Position numbers and translations under genes: made by a program. This document shows, piece by piece, positions 1 to 5,675 of a stretch of DNA of 5,675 nt (position 1 is its first letter; each line of letters begins with the position of its first letter). Below the pieces are notes generated by a model. That model was not told where the DNA came from. It worked only from the letters and a program-made list of their open reading frames with translations, and did not search any database. This DNA comes from an uncultured Eubacteriales bacterium (GTDB lineage: Bacteria > Bacillota > Clostridia > Eubacteriales > Anaerofustaceae). Where the stretch lies: NCBI GenBank assembly GCA_902796565.1, contig CADBPP010000143.1, positions 1-5,675 on the forward strand, read 5' to 3'.

Positions 1-1111
<1,111 letters not shown>

Positions 1112-1123
1112 ATAATCACTTAC

Positions 1124-1145
1124 GGGACCTTCGGGTCCCTTTTTT
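1124..1145 (+). terminator. Rho-independent terminator after the metal ATPase
   Basis: A perfect 6-bp stem, GGGACC (1124-1129) and GGTCCC (1134-1139), closes a TTCG tetraloop and is followed by six T (1140-1145). It lies 12 bases past the ATPase stop codon and separates that gene from the promoter at 1164. Confidence 0.9.
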
Positions 1146-1163
1146 GATGCAGGCCTTTTTTTA

Positions 1164-1192
1164 TTGAAAATGGACCGTGGATATTGTATACT
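1164..1192 (+). promoter_or_regulatory. Sigma-A-type promoter of the five-gene unit
   Basis: TTGAAA (-35, 1164-1169) and TATACT (-10, 1187-1192) are separated by exactly 17 bases. Transcription would start near 1199, leaving a leader of about 44 bases before the ATG at 1243. The site lies in the AT-rich gap just after the ATPase terminator and is the only convincing promoter before the genes at 1243-5147. Confidence 0.8.
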
Positions 1193-1242
1193 TTCATTAG
1201 ATAATAACAGAATAATTCAAAATAATAAAAGGAGATGAAAGT

Positions 1243-2133
1243 ATGGGAATGATGAGATTCGGTTACCGTTCCGACTATCTTCAGTCCACGGACGTGACCA
1301 TTTGTTTTCCTTCGGGCAAGCTGACCACCAGGGAGCCGGCTCCCGCTCCTGCGGCGCCCGTACAGACCGATCCATCCCAGAAGGGCGGAGCGGTAAGGCC
1401 TCCCGATCCGCCGAAGTTCCAATATAAGGACGGGATGAAGCTGCAGGTCATATGGTTCCTGCACGGAGGAGGCGACGACGATACCACCATGTACCGCATG
1501 ACCAGCCTCGAGAGATACGCCGAGGAGAACTGCGTGGTCCTCGTGTCCCCCCAGTGCGGCAATTCATATTTCAACAATTCCGTCACCGGAGCCAGATGGG
1601 CCGATCATTTCATAAAGGAGCTTCGCCCCATGATCTCCGCTATACTGCCCATTTCGGACAGGAGGGAGGACAACTTCATCATGGGCTTTGCCATGGGAGG
1701 CAACGCCGCCCTGGGCCTCGCGATGATGTTCCCCGAGGTGTTCGACGCTGTGGTGGACCTCTCCGGAGGCATAGGACTCACCATGGACAGGGATGAGTAT
1801 ATAGCGCAGCTTTCCTGGATGGGCGGGAAGATGAAGTACACCTTCAGGGATGAAGACAGCTTTATCGGAAGCGACCACGACCTGTATTACCTGGCGGAAA
1901 GAAACATAAAGGAGGGCCGCCCCCTTCCGAAGGTCTACATCGGAGTGGGTGAGAACGACTTTATCCAGTACAGGGTAAAAAGGGACGCGGAGCTCTTCAG
2001 GGAGCTCGGGTATGACACCTATTATGAGGAAGGAAAGGATCTCGCCCACGAGTGGGATTTCTGGGATCTTTACTTCGCAAAGGCTCTGTACGAATGGCTG
2101 CCCCTTAAGAGAGCGCCCATCTACGCGGAGTGA
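1243..2133 (+). CDS. Tributyrin-esterase/esterase-D-like alpha/beta hydrolase lacking the nucleophilic serine
   Basis: A 296-residue cytosolic protein with the alpha/beta-hydrolase layout of the esterase D/tributyrin esterase group, whose active members cleave short-chain esters via a Ser-Asp-His triad. Seen: a beta-strand/oxyanion segment WFLHGGG (71-77), TSLERYAEENCVVLVSPQ (87-104), the nucleophile-elbow region SDRREDNFIMGFAMGG (138-153), DLSGG (172-176), the GENDF loop with acid Asp239, and AHEWDFWD with His269. The elbow should read G-x-S-x-G, but codon 150 is GCC (Ala), one base from TCC (Ser). As written, normal esterase activity would be lost. A proline-rich stretch (about 29-57) interrupts the region between the first strand and the HGGG motif. 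No signal peptide or membrane segment. The start is supported by AGGAG at 1230-1234, 8 bases before the ATG. First gene of the unit; the family call is firm, the substrate or binding role unknown. Confidence 0.88.
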   Translation: MGMMRFGYRSDYLQSTDVTICFPSGKLTTREPAPAPAAPVQTDPSQKGGAVRPPDPPKFQYKDGMKLQVIWFLHGGGDDDTTMYRMTSLERYAEENCVVLVSPQCGNSYFNNSVTGARWADHFIKELRPMISAILPISDRREDNFIMGFAMGGNAALGLAMMFPEVFDAVVDLSGGIGLTMDRDEYIAQLSWMGGKMKYTFRDEDSFIGSDHDLYYLAERNIKEGRPLPKVYIGVGENDFIQYRVKRDAELFRELGYDTYYEEGKDLAHEWDFWDLYFAKALYEWLPLKRAPIYAE

Positions 2134-2139
2134 ACGCTC

Positions 2140-2160
2140 CTCCGGGGAAAGGCCCCGGAG
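2140..2160 (+). promoter_or_regulatory. Intercistronic GC-rich hairpin without T tract
   Basis: CTCCGGGG (2140-2147) and CCCCGGAG (2153-2160) form a perfect 8-bp stem around a 5-base loop, 6 bases after the esterase-like stop codon. No run of T follows, so it is not a standard intrinsic terminator. It could protect the 3' end of the upstream message, mark a processing site or partly attenuate transcription. The structure is seen; the role is inferred. Confidence 0.6.
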
Positions 2161-2191
2161 AGGTATCATCAAAAGAAAAATGGAGGAATAA

Positions 2192-2338
2192 ATGACGATC
2201 AAGAATTTCAAAAAAATGACCCGTGCCGAGCTCATGGAGAAGTACTCCCTCACGGAGGACGACAAATATCTTCTTGACGAGCTGGAGGCCGTGGAAGAGG
2301 AAGTAAGCCAGATCATCGCGAAGGAGGGAGAAAAGTAA
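2192..2338 (+). CDS. Small acidic protein (48 residues), translationally coupled to the URO-D-like gene
   Basis: An open frame of 48 codons starting MTIKNFKKMT and ending IIAKEGEK. GGAGG (2182-2186) lies 5 bases before the ATG. Its stop overlaps the next start codon by one base (TAATG, 2336-2340), an arrangement typical of translational coupling. The product is basic at the N-terminus (three Lys in the first eight residues) and strongly acidic in the middle, with about 13 acidic against 8 basic residues. Residues 12-44 look helical and may form an amphipathic or coiled-coil helix (LLDELEAVEEEVSQIIAKE). No Cys or His, no membrane segment, no signal peptide. I do not recognise a family. The coupling suggests it is made in step with the URO-D-like protein and could be a small subunit or chaperone for it; that is inference. 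Confidence 0.78.
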   Translation: MTIKNFKKMTRAELMEKYSLTEDDKYLLDELEAVEEEVSQIIAKEGEK

Positions 2339-3486
2339 TGGATCTTAAAGAATACAGAACAGGTTTGTACCATGCCCTCTGGACGAGACAGATACCGGAC
2401 AGAGTGCCCATAGCGCAGGGAGTCGACATCGTTTACGCTCTGCAGTACGGCGGATATTCTCTTCTCAGGGATCAGTACTCCGCAGAAAAGTGCTACGAAG
2501 CGGTGGACAACATCACCGCCCTTATCGATTCCGACGTGGCCCCCGTGGGCTTCTCCGCCAACGGTGTGCCGGCGATCATTTCCGGAAGCAAGATCAACGT
2601 CATGGGGAAGGACGGCTTCTGGCAGCATCCGAACTACGCTCCCATGAAGGATACCGAGTATCCGGAGTTCATCAACAATTTCGCTGAGTTCAACAATCTG
2701 GTGGACATGAGACTAAACTCCGCGTACGAAAACGCGAAGGACGAGGAGGAGCTGGCGATAACGAAGCTCCGCGTACAGGTAGCGACACAGCGCCACTTCA
2801 AGAAGACCGCTTCCATCGCGGCAAGGATCAACGAGAAGTACCAGTTCGCCACGCATGAGCGTTCACTGGGCACCACACTGTCGCCCTTTGACAACCTTTC
2901 GAACCGCTACCGTTCCTTCACCGGAGCCCTTAATGACCTCAGAAGAAGGCCCGAAGAGGTGCTGGCGGCGGTAAGGCTCATCTGCGACAACAACCTCAGG
3001 AGGCTGGATACCATGCCCGAGCCCCAGGAAGGACAGAGGATCTTCATGCCGCTGCATCTGGCGACCTTCATGAAGGAATCCGACTTCAAGAAGTTCTGGT
3101 GGCCCTTCTTCAAGGAGTTCGTGGACAAGGCCGCTTCCCAGAACAGAAGGCTCTTCATCTTCTGTGAGGACAGATGGGACCGCTACATGGATTATCTTGA
3201 GGAAGTACCGGAAGACGCCCACATCATGTTCGAGTACACGGATCCCCGCCTCGCGAAGGAAAGGCTCGGAAAGAACCATGTGCTCAGCGGATTCTTCTCG
3301 GTGGATATCCTGAAGAACGCCACGAAGGAAAAGTGCGCGGACGAGGTCAAAAAGCTCCTCGACATCGTTGCCCCCGGCGGAGGATACATCTTCAAGTCCG
3401 ACAAGGGCCCGCTTATCCTGGGCGACGCGAAGCTCGAGAACATCCAGACAGCCATTGCGACTGTAAAGGAGTACGGAAAGTACTGA
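2338..3486 (+). CDS. URO-D/MtaA-family protein (uroporphyrinogen decarboxylase-like, probable methyltransferase-type)
   Basis: A 382-residue protein with the TIM-barrel pattern of the uroporphyrinogen decarboxylase superfamily. This covers true heme-pathway HemE and the cobalamin-dependent methyltransferases MtaA, MtbA and CmuA. Visible landmarks: IPDRVPI near the N-terminus (19-25), FMPLHLATFMKESDFKKFWWPFFKEF (236-261), a strand ending FIFCED (273-278), HIMFEYTDPRLAKERLG (295-311), HVLSGFFSVDIL (314-325) and the C-terminal APGGGYIF (345-352). The arginine-rich N-terminal substrate motif of HemE is absent, so heme synthesis is unlikely. The zinc motif of MtaA/MtbA (H-x-C, then a distant C) is not seen either: His240 is followed by LA, though Cys276 could bind a metal. 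It resembles the many uncharacterised URO-D-like proteins of anaerobic Bacillota. The ATG overlaps the preceding stop, and a CobW-type GTPase follows. Family call firm; reaction unknown. Confidence 0.85.
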   Translation: MDLKEYRTGLYHALWTRQIPDRVPIAQGVDIVYALQYGGYSLLRDQYSAEKCYEAVDNITALIDSDVAPVGFSANGVPAIISGSKINVMGKDGFWQHPNYAPMKDTEYPEFINNFAEFNNLVDMRLNSAYENAKDEEELAITKLRVQVATQRHFKKTASIAARINEKYQFATHERSLGTTLSPFDNLSNRYRSFTGALNDLRRRPEEVLAAVRLICDNNLRRLDTMPEPQEGQRIFMPLHLATFMKESDFKKFWWPFFKEFVDKAASQNRRLFIFCEDRWDRYMDYLEEVPEDAHIMFEYTDPRLAKERLGKNHVLSGFFSVDILKNATKEKCADEVKKLLDIVAPGGGYIFKSDKGPLILGDAKLENIQTAIATVKEYGKY

Positions 3487-3493
3487 TAACCAT

Positions 3494-3517
3494 CCGGGCA
3501 TCCCTGCGGATGCCCGG
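3494..3517 (+). promoter_or_regulatory. Intercistronic 10-bp hairpin without T tract
   Basis: CCGGGCATCC (3494-3503) and GGATGCCCGG (3508-3517) form a perfect 10-bp stem with a CTGC loop in the 53-base gap between the URO-D-like and GTPase genes. No T run follows, and the ribosome binding site of the next gene (AGGAGG, 3529-3534) begins 11 bases later. An RNA stability or processing element, or a partial attenuator, fits better than a full terminator. Confidence 0.65.
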
Positions 3518-3539
3518 TACCGATCAAAAGGAGGACATA

Positions 3540-4133
3540 ATGAGAATACTGATACTGGGCGGTTTCCTAGGTTCTGGCAAGACCAGCGTACTGATGGATA
3601 TCGCGAAATACTTTGTCGGGGACGACGCGTCCAACGCGTCCAAGGTAGTCATCATTGAAAACGAGATAGGGGAGGTCGGCGTGGACGACAAGCTGCTGGG
3701 AGGCAGCGGCCTGACGGTGCAGAACATGTTCGCGGGCTGCATCTGCTGTTCGCTGGCAGGGGATATAGTCACCTCCATCAGGACCATCCGGGATCAGTTC
3801 TCGCCCGAGCTGGTGATAATAGAATCCTCCGGTGTGGGTTATCCCTTCAACATCCAGGAGAATCTGTCATATTCCCTGGGCCTGGATTCCACCATCATCA
3901 GCGTGGTGGACGCCAGCCGCTGGAAGAGGCTCTTCATCCCGATGCATATGATGTTCCAGGATCAGCTGAAAAAGACCGATTATCTGCTGATCAACAAGAC
4001 GGATATCGCAGACCGGGACGCCATAAACACGGTGCATGAGCAGGTGAAGGAATTCTGCCAGCCCCGCATCGTTTATGAGGTGAGCGCCATCAACGGTATT
4101 GACCGGGAAATACTCTCCGAAATGATGAGCTGA
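3540..4133 (+). CDS. CobW/COG0523-type G3E GTPase, short form
   Basis: A 197-residue cytosolic P-loop GTPase of the G3E family (CobW/HypB/UreG), whose members deliver metals or help cofactor insertion into client enzymes. Seen: Walker A GGFLGSGKTS (7-16), ENEIGEVGVDD (40-50), the CxCC metal-binding motif GCICC (66-70) typical of the CobW/COG0523 branch, ESSGVG (95-100) in the switch II region, and the guanine-specificity motif NKTD (152-155). The protein stops soon after the GTPase fold, so the C-terminal CobW_C domain of usual 300-400-residue members is missing. The start at 3540 is set by AGGAGG (3529-3534), 5 bases upstream; a longer open frame from 3333 overlaps the URO-D-like gene in another frame and lacks support. 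Position directly after the URO-D-like gene suggests that protein, or a corrinoid or zinc partner, as its client; this is inference. Confidence 0.9.
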   Translation: MRILILGGFLGSGKTSVLMDIAKYFVGDDASNASKVVIIENEIGEVGVDDKLLGGSGLTVQNMFAGCICCSLAGDIVTSIRTIRDQFSPELVIIESSGVGYPFNIQENLSYSLGLDSTIISVVDASRWKRLFIPMHMMFQDQLKKTDYLLINKTDIADRDAINTVHEQVKEFCQPRIVYEVSAINGIDREILSEMMS

Positions 4134-4181
4134 AATGATTTGAACCTGAAAAAACAATAAACGTCGAAAGGAAAAAAGTAT

Positions 4182-5147
4182 ATGAAAATGAAGACAGATC
4201 TCCTGAAGGATTTTGTGGACGGTGTCGCCAGGGACGGTCTCGGAGTACACGGAGTGGTGGTCCGCCAGCACGGCGAGATCCTCGATCAGCATGACATCCT
4301 GGAGGAGGGAAGGATACAGCTCTTCTCCGCCAGCAAGACCTGGACTGCCATGGCGGTGGGCATCGCGATGCATGAAGGACTGTTCAGAATAACGGACACA
4401 CTTACGGATCTTCTGGGAGAAGATCTTCCTGAAAAGGTTCCGGAAGGATACGACCGCATAACCGTGGAGAGACTGCTCACCATGAGCACCGGTCATGCCC
4501 AGTGCCCCATCACCGTGATGCAGGAGAGGATGATGAAAATGGATCCTCCTCCCTTCGGAGGAGACCGCGCGAAGCTGCATGACCTGTGGTATGACGCCTT
4601 CTTCGATCTTCCCCTCACCTACGCGCCGGAGGACAAGCACTTCGTATACAACAACGGGGCCAGCTACATGCTCTCCATCATAGTGCAGAAGAAGTCGGGC
4701 CTGACCCTCAGGGATTACCTGATGCCCAGGATCTTCGAGCCTCTGAAGATAGAGGATCCCGAATGGGATATGGAGATACAGGGCCACTGCCTGGGAGCTC
4801 TGGGACTGCACCTGACGACGGAAGAGCTCTCCAGAGGAGGGCAGCTTCTTCTTAACGGAGGAAAATGGAACGGTGTCCAGCTCATTCCCGAGGACTATGT
4901 GAAGGCCATGGGCGAAAAGCAGGTGGACAACGATTTCGGTGAGGGAGACATCGAGGCCCGTCAGGGATACGGATATCAGATGTGGAGATGCACCTATCCC
5001 GGAGCATACAGGATGGACGGCATGTTCGGTCAGTTCAGCATCCAGCTGCCCGACAAGGACGCCGTCGTGGCCATCACCTCCCGTGAGACGAACAATACCT
5101 GCGACATCCTCAGGATGGTATGGAACACCATCGTTCCGAAACTCTGA
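4182..5147 (+). CDS. Beta-lactamase-family serine hydrolase (class C/esterase type), cytosolic
   Basis: A 321-residue protein of the serine beta-lactamase/PBP fold (the COG1680-type group, including esterases, peptidases and amide hydrolases). Catalytic signature: S49-A-S-K52 in LFSASKTWTA, supplying nucleophilic Ser49 and general base Lys52, and Y156-N-N158 (YxN) in HFVYNNGASYM. Further landmarks are RITVERLLTMSTGH (92-105), LGALGLHLTTEELSRGGQLLLNGG (204-227) and the final strand region RMDGMFGQFSIQLPDKDAVVAITS (277-300), where the KTG or HxG box of other members would lie. No signal peptide or lipobox, so it acts in the cytosol, which argues against cell-wall or antibiotic substrates. AAAGGA (4167-4172) lies 9 bases before the ATG. 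The gap to the GTPase gene is 48 bases with no terminator, so it should be the last gene of the unit. Substrate unknown. Confidence 0.88.
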   Translation: MKMKTDLLKDFVDGVARDGLGVHGVVVRQHGEILDQHDILEEGRIQLFSASKTWTAMAVGIAMHEGLFRITDTLTDLLGEDLPEKVPEGYDRITVERLLTMSTGHAQCPITVMQERMMKMDPPPFGGDRAKLHDLWYDAFFDLPLTYAPEDKHFVYNNGASYMLSIIVQKKSGLTLRDYLMPRIFEPLKIEDPEWDMEIQGHCLGALGLHLTTEELSRGGQLLLNGGKWNGVQLIPEDYVKAMGEKQVDNDFGEGDIEARQGYGYQMWRCTYPGAYRMDGMFGQFSIQLPDKDAVVAITSRETNNTCDILRMVWNTIVPKL

Positions 5148-5160
5148 GAGAGTACATTTT

Positions 5161-5195
5161 AAAGGTGTGCCGGATATTTCCGGTACACCTTTTTT
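5161..5195 (+). terminator. Rho-independent terminator closing the five-gene unit
   Basis: AAAGGTGTGCCGGA (5161-5174) pairs with TCCGGTACACCTTT (5179-5192) in a 14-bp stem containing one G-T pair and closing a TATT loop. Six T (5190-5195) end it. It begins 13 bases after the serine hydrolase stop codon. Four T just upstream (5157-5160) mean it might also act weakly on the opposite strand. Confidence 0.93.
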
Positions 5196-5389
5196 ACGCT
5201 TCGGATCATAACGGATCCAAGTACTCCTCATAATGCTCTCTGAAGCATCCGGACGGCAGTCCGTAAATTGCATTCAATTTTATTTATGTGTGTTTTACCC
5301 TTAAAATCTAGCTTATTTATCATATATATTGTTTTGTAAACGATATACACAAAAAGGGTGATACAAATTTGTAAGATGCCCCCTTTTAT
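5196..5389 (+). other. AT-rich non-coding gap upstream of sstT
   Basis: No credible coding frame lies between the terminator and the sstT promoter. The first part holds two CGGATC copies (5202-5207, 5212-5217) and a small 5-bp hairpin, CGGAC with GTCCG (5250-5263). The stretch 5264-5350 is very AT-rich. A nested inverted repeat sits at 5352-5387. No riboswitch or T-box signature was recognised. Confidence 0.5.
5352..5387 (+). promoter_or_regulatory. Nested palindrome upstream of the sstT promoter, possible operator
   Basis: A perfect 12-bp palindrome, TACAAATTTGTA (5362-5373), is enclosed by a second inverted repeat, AAAAGGG (5352-5358) and CCCTTTT (5381-5387). The outer arm ends 2 bases before the -35 hexamer. 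Position and dyad symmetry suit a dimeric regulator. Alternatively the outer arms plus the TTTTATTT that follows could form a weak terminator for any RNA entering from upstream. Confidence 0.4.
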
Positions 5390-5419
5390 TTGACATTCGA
5401 CGGTCCGGAGTGGTATTAT
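5390..5419 (+). promoter_or_regulatory. Strong extended -10 promoter of sstT
   Basis: A consensus TTGACA (-35, 5390-5395) and TATTAT (-10, 5414-5419) are spaced 18 bases apart. TGG just before the -10 gives the extended TGnTATTAT form. Start of transcription is expected near 5426, about 29 bases before the ATG at 5455. Confidence 0.85.
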
Positions 5420-5454
5420 CATAGTATATAAATCTTATCTTACGGGGTAACAAA

Positions 5455-5675
5455 ATGATCAAAAAATGGAATTCCATGAGCCTGATCCTCAGGATCAGCA
5501 TCGGACTGCTCATCGGTGCAATCCTCGGTCTCATCCTGCCGTCCTGGACATGGCTGAGCATCCTCGGGACCCTCTTCGTGGGCGCGCTGAAAGCGATAGC
5601 GCCTGTGCTGGTGTTCGTGCTCGTATCGGCTTCTCTGGCGAACGCCAAGGGAGGCAACGCGTCCAAGTTCCGTAC
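5455..5675 (+). CDS. sstT: Serine/threonine:sodium symporter SstT, N-terminal part (3' end outside window)
   Basis: The first 73 codons of a sodium-driven serine/threonine importer of the dicarboxylate/amino acid:cation symporter (DAACS) family; full-length members have about 400 residues. A short basic N-terminus (MIKKWNS) leads into a first hydrophobic helix (about 9-29). Then comes the characteristic SstT stretch LGTLFVGALKAIAPVLVFVLVSASLAN (38-63 or so), which matches the well-known SstT sequence closely and separates it from the glutamate carriers. ATG 5455 is chosen because it follows the promoter and a modest GGGG-type ribosome binding site (5444-5447). The next in-frame ATG (5476) has no such site. 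Separate transcription unit from the genes before it. Confidence 0.92.
   Translation, partial: MIKKWNSMSLILRISIGLLIGAILGLILPSWTWLSILGTLFVGALKAIAPVLVFVLVSASLANAKGGNASKFR

Noticed and set aside
1564..2628. Minus-strand open frame of 354 codons
   Set aside because: It spans three plus-strand genes and the gaps between them, with no family resemblance; a shadow frame.
3333..3539. Upstream extension of the GTPase frame, starting inside the URO-D-like gene
   Set aside because: It would add about 69 Arg-rich residues unlike the family and overlap another gene; the AGGAGG before 3540 and the P-loop near residue 7 support the short form.
4140..4168. TTGAAC resembling a -35 box before the serine hydrolase gene
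   Set aside because: No -10-like hexamer occurs at a suitable distance (the region reads about GTCGAA), so a separate promoter is not supported.
3867..5273. Long open frame (468 codons) on the minus strand
   Set aside because: It lies opposite the GTPase and serine hydrolase genes, whose motifs are intact, and has no recognisable domain. It also runs through the terminator hairpin. It is a shadow of GC-rich coding DNA.
5294..5323. Possible weak promoter (TTTACC and TATCAT, 18-base spacing) in the gap before sstT
   Set aside because: Both hexamers are poor in an AT-rich stretch where such matches arise by chance; the promoter at 5390-5419 is far better.
5228..5422. 64-codon minus-strand frame in the AT-rich gap
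   Set aside because: It runs through the palindrome and the sstT promoter, its product resembles no family I recognise, and no convincing ribosome binding site was identified.

Overview
The window looks like a chromosomal segment of an anaerobic member of the Bacillota, most likely class Clostridia. The genes are GC-rich and use AGG and ATA codons freely. Most have purine-rich AGGAG-type ribosome binding sites, and the gaps between transcription units are AT-rich with good sigma-A promoters and hairpin-plus-T terminators. This placement is inferred from style and gene families, not from a marker gene. All genes are on the + strand; no RNA gene, insertion sequence or CRISPR array was seen.

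Layout. (1) 1-1111: the C-terminal 369 residues of a Zn/Cd/Pb-type P1B-ATPase, ending at a strong terminator (1124-1145). (2) 1164-5195: an apparent five-gene transcription unit. It starts at a TTGAAA-17-TATACT promoter and ends at a 14-bp hairpin terminator. Its genes are a tributyrin-esterase/esterase-D-like alpha/beta hydrolase, a 48-residue acidic protein, a URO-D/MtaA-like protein, a short CobW-type G3E GTPase and a cytosolic beta-lactamase-fold serine hydrolase. (3) 5196-5454: an AT-rich regulatory gap with a 12-bp palindrome and a strong extended -10 promoter. (4) 5455-5675: the N-terminus of sstT, a sodium/serine-threonine symporter, cut by the window edge.

The middle unit is the interesting part. 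Its esterase-like protein keeps the fold and the Asp and His of the catalytic triad, but has Ala150 (GFAMGG) where the nucleophilic Ser belongs, so it may be a pseudoenzyme. The small gene overlaps the URO-D-like gene by one base (TAATG), which implies translational coupling. A URO-D-family protein beside a CobW-type GTPase suggests metal- or corrinoid-linked chemistry such as methyl transfer, and the serine hydrolase could process a substrate or product. No characterised pathway with this exact set is known to me. The functional link is inferred from co-direction, short gaps (48 to 58 bases) and the single promoter and terminator.
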